From NCBI GenBank assembly GCA_051868045.1, contig JBJDZN010000001.1, forward strand, positions 1 through 48,715: DNA of 48,715 nucleotides. The letters run 5' to 3'. Origin of the DNA: CAKSQF01 sp051868045 (GTDB lineage: Bacteria; Bacillota; Clostridia; Oscillospirales; CAG-272). Each line of letters begins with the position of its first letter. The first letter of the stretch is position 1. This document shows, one piece after another, positions 41,668 to 48,715 of the stretch. A program made the translations under genes and the position numbers. A model generated the notes under the pieces. The model saw nothing but the letters and a program-made list of their open reading frames with translations. It was not told the origin of the DNA and ran no database searches.

Positions 41668-42378
41668 CTATGATATGAAAATATTTTGAATCGTTGTGAC
41701 GTTGCCGTTTTCTGTTCTTTGCCGGGTCGTGATCGTCTTTGAAGGCGGCTCGACTTTGGAAGGGCGTCGATTGCCCAGACATCCGGTCAGGATCTGATAG
41801 AATCCGATCATTGCCCCGTCGTTTTGCCAGTATTTCGGCTCCCGGTCGTCGGTAACATCCAGTCCCTCTTCATCAAACCGGTCGCTGACCTCCTCGATCA
41901 GCTTCCGATTCTGCAAAATACGGAGTGCCTTGTCCACATCGGCGTCGGAAAATCCGGTGACCTGTGCAATCTGCTTCGGAGTAATGTATTCATCCTCAAT
42001 AAAAGGAATCTGTACGAGAACCTTGTAGGTCAGCTCGTTGGTCAGCAGACTGAGACAATAGACCACATCTTCATAGTCCAGCTTCATACATTCTTTCTGA
42101 TGGGCATAACCCTTCATTTCAAAGGTAAATCCCGTCCGATCGTTACTCACCCGAGTCAGCACCCCGGGTTCATCTTTCGGGATTTCCAGCAGTTGATCCG
42201 CCGAAATTCCAAGCAGTTTACAAAGATCGGATAGCAGCAGAATATCAGGCAGGGATTCCCCCTTCTCCCATTTGCTGACCGCCTGACCGGAGACTCCCAG
42301 ATTTGCGCCGAGTTGCTCCTGAGTCATTCCTTTTGCTTTTCGCAGTTCACAGATTTTTTCATGAATGGCTGTTTTCAT
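41668..42378 (-). CDS. XRE-family transcriptional regulator
   Basis: DNA-binding regulator. The 236-residue protein starts with a Cro/CI-type helix-turn-helix (residues 6-60: ELRKAKGMTQEQLGANLG, then SGQAVSKWEKGESLP) and has a larger C-terminal part with a possible second winged-helix stretch (YITPKQIAQVTGFSDADVDK) that may sense a ligand or partner. GAGGA lies six to seven bases before the ATG. It lies between the PTS genes and the GH123-like gene, so control of one of them is plausible but unproven. Confidence 0.85.
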   Translation of the reverse strand: MKTAIHEKICELRKAKGMTQEQLGANLGVSGQAVSKWEKGESLPDILLLSDLCKLLGISADQLLEIPKDEPGVLTRVSNDRTGFTFEMKGYAHQKECMKLDYEDVVYCLSLLTNELTYKVLVQIPFIEDEYITPKQIAQVTGFSDADVDKALRILQNRKLIEEVSDRFDEEGLDVTDDREPKYWQNDGAMIGFYQILTGCLGNRRPSKVEPPSKTITTRQRTENGNVTTIQNIFIS

Positions 42379-42427
42379 GTTCGTTCCTCATTTCATTGTG
42401 TTTTTCGGATGATCATCTCTTGATACA

Positions 42428-42456
42428 ATCATACCACACATTTTACAGAATGTCAA
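42428..42456 (-). promoter_or_regulatory. sigma-A promoter for the XRE regulator
   Basis: Minus strand TTGACA (42456-42451), 17 bases, TATGAT (42433-42428). A perfect GATGATCATC palindrome follows about 15 bases later, before the ATG, which could be an autoregulatory operator. Confidence 0.72.
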
Positions 42457-42555
42457 CAAACCATTCATTGGCTTGCTCCAAACCGTAGGTTGGAAAATGA
42501 AACCAACCGTTCAGTTCCTGTTTTTGAAAGAATGCGCATTTTCGGTGAAATACAT

Positions 42556-42609
42556 AATTCCCATAGGGCAGTCTTGAAATCAACTTCAAATGCCTGCTCT
42601 ATGGGAATT
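42556..42609. repeat. 16-bp inverted repeat between ptsG and the XRE gene
   Basis: AATTCCCATAGGGCAG (42556-42571) and CTGCTCTATGGGAATT (42594-42609) pair with one mismatch; inside the loop TTGAA and TTCAA also pair. No T-run follows on either strand, so it is not a standard terminator. The rest of the 262-bp spacer is the XRE promoter. Confidence 0.6.
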
Positions 42610-42640
42610 ACAGAATCTATTTGCCGATCATCAGAGACCG

Positions 42641-44299
42641 TCACCGGATTGTTTTCATATAATCCTCAAGTTCGCTTTTGATGACCGATACCTGCGGTCC
42701 GTATACTACCTGAATTCCGGTCCCCTTTTTAATGACACCTGCCGCACCGCTCTGGCGAAGCAGGGACTCTGAGACGAGGTCGGCATTTTTCACCGTAACA
42801 CGCAGGCGGGTCGCACAGCAATCCAGATTGGATATATTGGCTTTGCCGCCAAGACCGTCGAGAATCATACGGGAAACGGCATGAGCATCCTGCTCGACCT
42901 TTGAAACATCAGGAACATTTTCGTCTTTTTCTTTTTTGGCGTTATAATCCGCACGGGTATACAGCTTGGTCTCGGTATTTTCATCCTCACGACCGGGTGT
43001 GATATAATTGCGCCTGCGGATGAGAAAACGGAAGACAAAGAAATACACCACGAAATACACAAGTCCCACCAACGGAATCATCAGCCAGTTGGTCTTTTCG
43101 TTGCCTTGAAGGATACCGAATAAAAACAGGTCGATGAGTCCTCCCGAGAAGGTCATTCCGACACCGACATTCAGGATGTGCATGAGCATATATGCCACAC
43201 CCGCAAAAACGGAATGGATGACGTACAGCATGGGAGCAACGAACAGGAAGGTGAACTCCAACGGTTCGGTGATACCGGTCAGCATGGAGGTCAGTGCCGC
43301 CGACAGCAGCAGTCCCCCTGCCACCTTTCTTTTTTCGGGCTTTGCACAGGTATACATGGCAAGGGCAGCCCCCGGCAAACCGAAAATCATCAGTGGGAAT
43401 TTTCCGCTCATGAAACGGGTGGCATCTACCGAGAATTGCACGGTATTTGGCGATGCCAGTTCAGCAAAAAAGATATTCTGCGCACCGTATACCCTGACAC
43501 CGTCGATAAGTGCAGAGCCTCCCACGCCCGTTTGCCAGAACGGCAGATAAAATACATGGTGTAATCCAAAGGGAATGAGAATCCGTTCGGTAAAGCCATA
43601 GATCAGCGTACCGCCATAGCCCGATCTGAGAACAAGGTCGCCGATGGCATATATGCCGCTCTGAATATACGGCCAGACAAAAAACATCAATACGCCCACT
43701 AAGACATAGGACAGGGTGGAAATGATGGGTACGAATCGGGTTCCGCCGAAGAAGGATATGACATTGGGCAGACGGATTTTATAAAAACGATTGTTCAGCC
43801 ATGCCACGCCAAGCCCCACGATAATACCGCCGAACACGCCCATCTGAAGGGATTCAATTCCGACAACATTTGCAACGGTACCCTCGAGCATGACCCCCGG
43901 CTCCAGCTTTCCACTGATGGCAAGGAGACTGTTTATGGTTTTATGCATGACAAAGAAGGCAATCGCTGCAGACAGGGTTGCTGTTCCCTTTTCATTTTCC
44001 GCCATTCCCAGTGCGACACCCATGGCAAACAGAAGCGGCAGGTTATCAAAGATAACCGTCCCTACCGACCCAAGAAGGGAAAAAACAGCATAGGGAACTG
44101 TGTCGGGTCCCATGAATCCCGCAAGATGATATGTCTCGAGCATGGCAGTGTTGGTCAGGGACGATCCGATTCCCAGCAAAAGTCCTGCAATGGGCAGCAG
44201 GGCAATGGGTAACATAAATGCCCGTCCGACCCGTTGCAAAACACTGAAAATAGCGGAAGACTTCTTTTCTTTTTTCTTTTTAACGGCTTCAGCAGACAT
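42641..44299 (-). CDS. PTS EIICB, glucose/N-acetylglucosamine/maltose family
   Basis: Membrane sugar permease with a phosphotransfer domain. The 552 residues comprise an EIIC part (about 20-430, many helices, LPIAGLLLGIGSS and LTGITEPLEFTFLF motifs) and a C-terminal EIIB domain with phosphorylation site NLDCCATRLRV, where Cys495 is the expected phospho-Cys. The short linker ITPGRED lies between them. The usual Ala of the A-C-x-T-R motif is Cys here. It follows the IIA gene by 13 bp. Which sugar it takes cannot be stated; the MalX/PtsG-like glucose family is the closest resemblance from memory. Confidence 0.9.
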   Translation of the reverse strand: MSAEAVKKKKEKKSSAIFSVLQRVGRAFMLPIALLPIAGLLLGIGSSLTNTAMLETYHLAGFMGPDTVPYAVFSLLGSVGTVIFDNLPLLFAMGVALGMAENEKGTATLSAAIAFFVMHKTINSLLAISGKLEPGVMLEGTVANVVGIESLQMGVFGGIIVGLGVAWLNNRFYKIRLPNVISFFGGTRFVPIISTLSYVLVGVLMFFVWPYIQSGIYAIGDLVLRSGYGGTLIYGFTERILIPFGLHHVFYLPFWQTGVGGSALIDGVRVYGAQNIFFAELASPNTVQFSVDATRFMSGKFPLMIFGLPGAALAMYTCAKPEKRKVAGGLLLSAALTSMLTGITEPLEFTFLFVAPMLYVIHSVFAGVAYMLMHILNVGVGMTFSGGLIDLFLFGILQGNEKTNWLMIPLVGLVYFVVYFFVFRFLIRRRNYITPGREDENTETKLYTRADYNAKKEKDENVPDVSKVEQDAHAVSRMILDGLGGKANISNLDCCATRLRVTVKNADLVSESLLRQSGAAGVIKKGTGIQVVYGPQVSVIKSELEDYMKTIR

Positions 44300-44312
44300 G
44301 GTTGGTCTCCTT

Positions 44313-44792
44313 TCAGGAAATACCGTAGGTCATGACGGTGGTTTTGCCGCCAACAGTCGTCCCGTATTTGTATTCGATATCCGTAATTCGATCGGGTGTT
44401 GCCACAAGTACGGCAGTCGTAGCAGCATATCCCCGTTTTTTGATGAGATCAATGTCTGCTTGAGCCAGCCGATCTCCCGCCTGAACATGTTGACCGGCTT
44501 GAACGGCAGGGACAAATCCTTCCCCGCCAAGTGCCACGGTATCCACTCCAATGTGTACGAGTACATCCAACCCGTCATCGCTGCAGATGGAATATGCGTG
44601 CCCTGTATCCGCAACATTCTCCACCTTTCCGTCCACCGGACTGTAAAAAATATTTCCGCTCGGTTCCATTGCGATACCTTTCCCCAGCATCTCAGAGGCA
44701 AACGCCTCGTCCGACATATCGGTGATCGGCAAACATTTGCCGTCGCACACGGCAATCAAACCGTGTTTTTTTTGCTTTCTTGAGAAAAACAT
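44313..44792 (-). CDS. crr: PTS EIIA, glucose family (Crr-type)
   Basis: Soluble IIA that passes phosphate from HPr to the EIICB downstream. The 159-residue sequence has FYSPVDGKV, then the two active-site His (His65 in GHAYSI and His80 in LVHIGVDTV), with the same 15-residue spacing as His75/His90 of the E. coli protein, and IKKRGYAATTAVLVATPD. The start is ATG 44792 with AAAGGA nine bases upstream. It leads the crr-EIICB pair. The region upstream has no clear promoter. Confidence 0.9.
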   Translation of the reverse strand: MFFSRKQKKHGLIAVCDGKCLPITDMSDEAFASEMLGKGIAMEPSGNIFYSPVDGKVENVADTGHAYSICSDDGLDVLVHIGVDTVALGGEGFVPAVQAGQHVQAGDRLAQADIDLIKKRGYAATTAVLVATPDRITDIEYKYGTTVGGKTTVMTYGIS

Positions 44793-44884
44793 GATCTTTC
44801 TTCCTTTCACTCGTCTCACATATTCTGCTGTACCGCCGACCGGACAAGGTCGTCAAGGCGGCAAAAATTGAACTCGCCATTCCA

Positions 44885-44992
44885 TCAGACATTCCTGACA
44901 AAAGTTATGATCCCGTTCAGTGCTTCATTTTCATCTGCTCCGATCCTATGGAAGGATACTTCCGTTCCCTTCACGATGACGCAGATGTGATA
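44885..44992 (-). pseudogene. C-terminal remnant of an HPr-family phosphocarrier gene
   Basis: In the minus-strand frame ending at TGA 44885-44887, about 30 codons read ICVIVKGTEVSFHRIGADEN followed by EALNGIITFVRNV. This closely follows the HPr C-terminal pattern: a glycine-containing G-T-E-V turn, a D-E-x-E-A acidic-helix start and the final helix. Two stops (TAG TAA at 44993-44998) precede it in frame. Upstream, the next frame over shows a stretch (FKNSVLLNNVDRKWENSNI) that could be the broken middle of the same gene. It has the same strand as crr and would fit a ptsH-crr-EIICB order. Judged by eye from the HPr pattern; a profile comparison is needed. Confidence 0.42.
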
Positions 44993-45123
44993 TTACTATT
45001 TTCCCATTTTCGGTCCACATTATTCAGCAGGACTGAATTTTTGAAAATCAGATATGATGGCGTCATGAAGCAAGCCGAAATCATCGAGCAGAAAGAATAT
45101 GAAAACGCCGATGACCGGAAGCA

Positions 45124-45161
45124 GAAAAACAGGCAGCAGTCCCAAAAAGGGCTGCTGCCTG
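45124..45161 (-). terminator. terminator of the MATE gene
   Basis: CAGGCAGCAG (45130-45139) with CTGCTGCCTG (45152-45161), plus an inner CCC/GGG pairing and a one-base bulge, followed on the minus strand by GTTTTT. It begins 26 bases past the stop. Confidence 0.85.
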
Positions 45162-45186
45162 TCATGCAGGGTATGCAAAATATTCA

Positions 45187-46587
45187 TCATATGCCTTTTT
45201 CGCAGACATCAGGCATATCATTCTTCCATTTATTCATTTCCCGAAGTACCAGAAGCAGGGATATGACACCCGCTAAACCGTCCGCAACCGGTCCTGCCCA
45301 CAGTACGCCGTCAATTCCCCAAAATAAGGGGAAAATAAGCATCATAGGAAGCAGAAGGAATGCCCGTCTCAGAAGGGATACAAACAATCCCACGCCGCCT
45401 TTTCCTATGGATGGGAAAAATTGCGTACACAGCAGCTGCAGACCCACGATGAAGATGCAGAACAGGTAGATACGGAAATACCGAACCGCAAATTCAAAAT
45501 AGAGTTCGCTGCCGCCACCGAAAATTGCCGTAATCTGTCGCGGGAAAATCTGGAAGCACAGAAAGGCAAAGGTGGAGATACTTACAATGACCAAAGCCAC
45601 TTTTTTGAACGCAGCTTTGATACGGGCATAGTTTCCGGCACCGTAATTATAGCCAATAATCGGCTGCATACTTTGCGCAGTACCATAAGCGATACCGTCA
45701 AAGAGCGCACATACCTTTGTAATGATACCCGAACAAGCAAGCGGAATATCCCGACCATACTGAGACAGTTCACCATAATAGCCCAATACATTGTTCATGA
45801 CGATACTGATGAGGGTGCTGGCAAACTGCATAGCTCCGGCGGCAATTCCAATTCGTATAATCTGAAGGACACTGCCCGCTTTCAGCTTATAATCCCTTAC
45901 TGTCAATTTCACGCTTTTAAATTTTCTGAAATAGAAAAGAATCATAATTGCTGAAACCAGTTGTCCGGTTACAGTAGCTAAAGCGGCACCCGTCATCCCC
46001 ATATTCAGCCCAAAAATCAAAACCGGATCAAGGATACAGTTCAGGATGGCTCCCGAAAGGGTGGATGCCATGGCAAATCGCGGGCTCCCGTCTGCACGTA
46101 TTAACTGACTCGCTCCGGTACCAAGCATAGCAAGCGGAATACCGATTGCAATAATACGGGTATATTCCATGGCGTATTCCAGCGTCTGATCGCGTCCTCC
46201 GAAAGCCATAAGAATCGGACGCAGGAAGACAAGGGAAATGCCTCCCACGAGAATACCGGTCAGAACGAGTAACGTCATGCTGTTTCCGACCACTTGCTTG
46301 GCTTCTTTTTCTCTCTTACTGCCGAGATAGAGGCTGAACGCAGATGCACCGCCGACTCCAAATGTCATAGCCAGTGCCGCAACAACCAGCACAATCGGAA
46401 ACGCCACATTGGTTGCGGCATTTCCCAACTCTCCGATCTTATTCCCGACAAAAACCTGGTCAACAATATTATAAATTGAATTAACCAAACTGCTTGCGAT
46501 TGCGGGAAGCGAATATTTTAAAATCAGTTTTCCGATGGATTCTGTTTCCAACGGATTTTTAACTTGCGGGGCTTCAGTATTTTCCAA
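45187..46587 (-). CDS. MATE-family multidrug or metabolite exporter
   Basis: Twelve-helix MATE antiporter, exporting cationic compounds by Na+ or H+ exchange. The 466-residue sequence begins with PLETESIGKLILKYSLPA and has the family's helix pattern (SIYNIVDQVFVG; TFGVGGASAFS; GTGASQLIRADGSP). The start codon is TTG at 46587, with GGAG eight bases upstream. A 26-codon ORF overlaps its start in another frame. The substrate is unknown. Confidence 0.92.
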   Translation of the reverse strand: MENTEAPQVKNPLETESIGKLILKYSLPAIASSLVNSIYNIVDQVFVGNKIGELGNAATNVAFPIVLVVAALAMTFGVGGASAFSLYLGSKREKEAKQVVGNSMTLLVLTGILVGGISLVFLRPILMAFGGRDQTLEYAMEYTRIIAIGIPLAMLGTGASQLIRADGSPRFAMASTLSGAILNCILDPVLIFGLNMGMTGAALATVTGQLVSAIMILFYFRKFKSVKLTVRDYKLKAGSVLQIIRIGIAAGAMQFASTLISIVMNNVLGYYGELSQYGRDIPLACSGIITKVCALFDGIAYGTAQSMQPIIGYNYGAGNYARIKAAFKKVALVIVSISTFAFLCFQIFPRQITAIFGGGSELYFEFAVRYFRIYLFCIFIVGLQLLCTQFFPSIGKGGVGLFVSLLRRAFLLLPMMLIFPLFWGIDGVLWAGPVADGLAGVISLLLVLREMNKWKNDMPDVCEKGI

Positions 46588-46742
46588 TGATATGTCTCCA
46601 TTCTATGTCATACATTTGAATGATGTCTTCCGCCATTCTTCTTTCATCGTTCATTTACCGATTGGATATCCTGTGACGGATCTTCCGAAGACAGGGGATT
46701 GAAAGACGGTTTCGGAACCCCTGCTTTCTATACGGTTTCAGC

Positions 46743-48011
46743 TTACGATTCCAGAGCTACGCCACGGGCGATCAGATGCGCTCTGACCTTGCCAACATCC
46801 AGTTCCCGTGTCTTTTCCGTACCGGTCTGCTCCATGAGGTATGCCGCCGCACCGGCAGCCTGTCCCATCGCCAGACAAATGCGTATGACACGGTAGGAGG
46901 ACATGGCAACATGTGTACCGGATATGCACCGACCGGCGGTGATCAGATTGTCAATACCCAAAGGCGTCATAGCGGAAAACGGGATGTCGTAGGGTTTGTC
47001 GTTATGAGGTGTTCCCTCCTCATTGACCGACTGCCCGGGACCGTCGGGATTGTGAATATCCAGACAGAAGGAGGCTTTGTGGACGACGCCGTCCGGGAAG
47101 GTCTGACCTGTGATCAGTTCCTGTTCGGTCAGCAGGTGATCCGCCATAATCCGACGGGATTCCCGAACGCCAAGGGTTGAGGATCCACCCTTGATGCGGA
47201 TATTGGCAAATCCGGGAATGTTGTTCTTCAGAAAAGCCATAATCTGCCCGATTTGTCTACGCAGTTCCACTTCCGCACGGAACACATCCGCAGGGTCAAG
47301 CGGATTGATGCGATTCTCCTGAGTGGCGTTCACCATCCGTTCCCCTTCGTAAGCCGTCTTATACAGCCGGACGATATTTACATTCTTCGGCAGTTCCCCG
47401 CTCTTGCAGGCTTTGTGGCAAAGGTCCAGATATTTCCGACCGTCACCCAGATCGGTATCATGTTCCTCGTGCATACAAAGAAGCTTTTGCGAAGGATCGA
47501 CGCCCTGAATCACGAACATAAGCGTGACCGGCTGGACCAGATGGTCGCTTTTACGTCCCATCTCAAAGGGACAGCCCGCCATAACGGCAAGATCACCGTC
47601 TCCAGTGGCGTCAATATAAGTTTTACCGGTAAAGGAAATGGTGCCGAATTTTCCGTCTGTGCGGATGGATTCAATCCGACTGCCGTTAGTGATGGCACCC
47701 GTTACCTGGGTTTGCAGATAGACATCCACGCCGGCGTCAGCCAGCATGGCGGTCAGTTCATTTTTGGCAAGCTCAAAATCGGGACAGTTCCCGGGTATCG
47801 GGCATACTTTTCGCTCCACTTCTTCAGTGATGGTACCGGCGCAGACCGAACCCAACAGCGGACCCACATACCCTTGGGTCAGACCGCCGCCGACACAGCC
47901 GTACCGTTCAATCAAAGCCACACGGGAGCCGCTTCGGGCGGCTTCCACGGCAGCGGCAATTCCGGCAGGACCGGCACCGGCAATCACGACACTGTAATTT
48001 TTGCTATCCAT
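46743..48011 (-). CDS. FAD-dependent oxidoreductase (PF12831-like)
   Basis: Flavin oxidoreductase of unknown specificity. The 422 residues begin with the FAD-binding motif VVIAGAGPAGIAAAVEAARSG, then GGGLTQGYVGPLLGS, and have IDATGDGDLAVMAG in the middle and the C-terminal GRCISGTHVAM stretch of the family. GGGGGT precedes the ATG by about 11 bases. Related genes often occur with glycan enzymes. It lies downstream of an S51-type peptidase gene, 55 bp apart, with an operator-like palindrome in the gap. Confidence 0.86.
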   Translation of the reverse strand: MDSKNYSVVIAGAGPAGIAAAVEAARSGSRVALIERYGCVGGGLTQGYVGPLLGSVCAGTITEEVERKVCPIPGNCPDFELAKNELTAMLADAGVDVYLQTQVTGAITNGSRIESIRTDGKFGTISFTGKTYIDATGDGDLAVMAGCPFEMGRKSDHLVQPVTLMFVIQGVDPSQKLLCMHEEHDTDLGDGRKYLDLCHKACKSGELPKNVNIVRLYKTAYEGERMVNATQENRINPLDPADVFRAEVELRRQIGQIMAFLKNNIPGFANIRIKGGSSTLGVRESRRIMADHLLTEQELITGQTFPDGVVHKASFCLDIHNPDGPGQSVNEEGTPHNDKPYDIPFSAMTPLGIDNLITAGRCISGTHVAMSSYRVIRICLAMGQAAGAAAYLMEQTGTEKTRELDVGKVRAHLIARGVALES

Positions 48012-48028
48012 ACAAATAGGACCCCCTT

Positions 48029-48050
48029 ATATACCGATCGAGCGGTATAT
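48029..48050. promoter_or_regulatory. palindrome before the FAD oxidoreductase start
   Basis: ATATACCG (48029-48036) and CGGTATAT (48043-48050) are perfect inverted repeats around ATCGAG. It lies 17 bases upstream of the ATG, next to the ribosome site, so it could be an operator or a structure masking translation. Confidence 0.45.
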
Positions 48051-48066
48051 GAAATCGTTCAAGACA

Positions 48067-48715
48067 TTATGAAGGCAGAAGAACCGTTTCGTTCTCATGG
48101 CATATGATTTCAATGTTTCCGTCATTGATCAGATAAGCTTCTCCCCTCAGTTCTTCTCTGCCGTCAATTCCCAGAATGTAGCTGCCATCTACCAGTGCAT
48201 AAAACCGACGACCGACGCTGTCCGGATATGTAACATCTTCAAAGAGACGAAGACCGTCAAGAACGGCATCTTTGGTTGCCTGATAATGGGGTAAAACCAT
48301 ATTCCGGGTTATTCCCAGACCTGGCAGGAAGCGTTTATAATCTTCTGAAACCGCTTCCCCGTCCAACTCGGGCTGCGCATATACGATGTCCGCACTGTTC
48401 ATGGTACCGACACTGATTCCGATCAGAACACCATCGTAGTTCTGCAACAGTTTGTGAAGCCGAATCTCTTGAAAAAAGCGATTCTGGGTCGGTACATGAC
48501 CGCCGGCAAGGATAATCAGGTTTGCTTGTTGAATCCGTTCTGATGCCAGATTTGCATTTCTATGATCCAAAACAACAAGGGACGCAAATGCAATTCCGGA
48601 AGCTGCAAAGCTGTCGGATATGGATTTGGCAAACCTATCGGTCTGCAGATAATCGTCCGGATCGGAACAGACGAACAACACATCACAAGGCTGCTTGACC
48701 GTTTTCCGGAGTTCT
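48067..48715 (-). CDS. peptidase S51 / type 1 glutamine amidotransferase-like protein (N-terminus off the window)
   Basis: Serine peptidase or amidotransferase-like fold of the dipeptidase E family. The frame stays open to the right edge (ELRKTVKQPCDVLFVCSDPD), so the first residues are missing; the in-frame GTG at 48681 is probably internal. It contains the nucleophile turn GISVG (family GxSAG, here Val in place of Ala) followed by TMNSADIVYAQPE, and the ILAGGHVPTQN stretch typical of the family. It precedes the FAD oxidoreductase on the same strand. Substrate unknown. Confidence 0.82.
   Translation of the reverse strand, partial: ELRKTVKQPCDVLFVCSDPDDYLQTDRFAKSISDSFAASGIAFASLVVLDHRNANLASERIQQANLIILAGGHVPTQNRFFQEIRLHKLLQNYDGVLIGISVGTMNSADIVYAQPELDGEAVSEDYKRFLPGLGITRNMVLPHYQATKDAVLDGLRLFEDVTYPDSVGRRFYALVDGSYILGIDGREELRGEAYLINDGNIEIICHENETVLLPS

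Larger units (their letters stand above)
44793..45186. other. 394-bp spacer between the IIA gene and the MATE gene
   Basis: Holds the MATE terminator at 45124-45161, an HPr-like coding remnant near 44885-44992, a TTCAG/CTGAA inverted repeat at 45023-45037 and no convincing promoter or intact gene. A weak candidate promoter on the minus strand (TTTTCA, 17 bases, AATAAT) overlaps that inverted repeat. Confidence 0.5.

Noticed and set aside
42556..42609. Antiterminator (RAT-type) site for the PTS operon
   Set aside because: It lies downstream of ptsG rather than in its leader, and no adjacent terminator or GlcT/LicT gene is present.
48067..48681. Complete S51-type gene starting at GTG 48681
   Set aside because: The frame remains open to the window edge with family-like residues before the GTG, so the gene is more likely cut by the right edge.

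Overview
The window looks like a scaffold of an anaerobic, Gram-positive-type Clostridia bacterium (Bacillota), probably a gut commensal assembled from metagenomic or draft data, since it contains a 100-N gap. Support for this: the Bacillota housekeeping order yicC-remA-gmk-rpoZ-priA-def-fmt-rsmB; a PASTA kinase/PP2C phosphatase pair; oxygen-sensitive enzymes (iron-sulfur serine dehydratase, anaerobic sulfatase maturase); strong AGGAGG-type ribosome sites; and many near-consensus sigma-A promoters. The species cannot be named from the sequence. No tRNA, rRNA, CRISPR array, transposase or phage gene was recognised.

Layout. 1-4.6 kb (minus): glucose-6-phosphate isomerase (cut by the left edge), a D,D-carboxypeptidase and an ABC-F ATPase. 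4.7-7.3 kb (plus): an exported SGNH hydrolase coupled to a DUF4358-like protein, then L-serine dehydratase. 7.3-14.3 kb (minus): rlmN-prpC-prkC-lepA-hemW, apparently one operon closed by a strong terminator. 14.4-18.8 kb: a small acidic membrane protein, VanZ and CpsB-type proteins, enolase and aspartate-semialdehyde dehydrogenase. 18.9-26.4 kb (plus): the eight-gene yicC-to-rsmB housekeeping run, without coaBC. 26.1-26.6 kb: a 42-residue orphan peptide gene with a perfect consensus promoter buried in rsmB and a 20-bp perfect terminator stem. 26.6-28.9 kb (minus): two COG0523-like P-loop proteins, one with Cys/His/Asp-rich tandem repeats interrupted by the assembly gap. 28.9-32.3 kb (plus): metallopeptidase, a 56-residue protein, sulfatase maturase and sulfatase. 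32.3-39 kb (minus): PAP2 phosphatase, methionine synthase, MTHF reductase, glycerol kinase and a Gfo/Idh/MocA oxidoreductase. 39-48.7 kb (minus): an orphan receiver protein, a GH123/DUF4091-like enzyme, an XRE regulator, a glucose-family PTS (IIBC and IIA) with what looks like a decayed HPr gene upstream, a MATE exporter, an FAD oxidoreductase and an S51-type peptidase cut by the right edge.

How it fits together. The left half is growth, translation and envelope housekeeping. The right half suggests use of host or dietary glycans: a sulfatase with its maturase, a GH123-like hexosaminidase candidate with the catalytic Asp-Glu pair, a PTS, and two sugar-type oxidoreductase families. The least explained parts are the 42-residue peptide unit, the CobW/DUF1980 pair with its repeat and leader hairpin, and the HPr-like remnant. 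These are the best candidates for something undescribed, but none is shown to be a new system by sequence alone.
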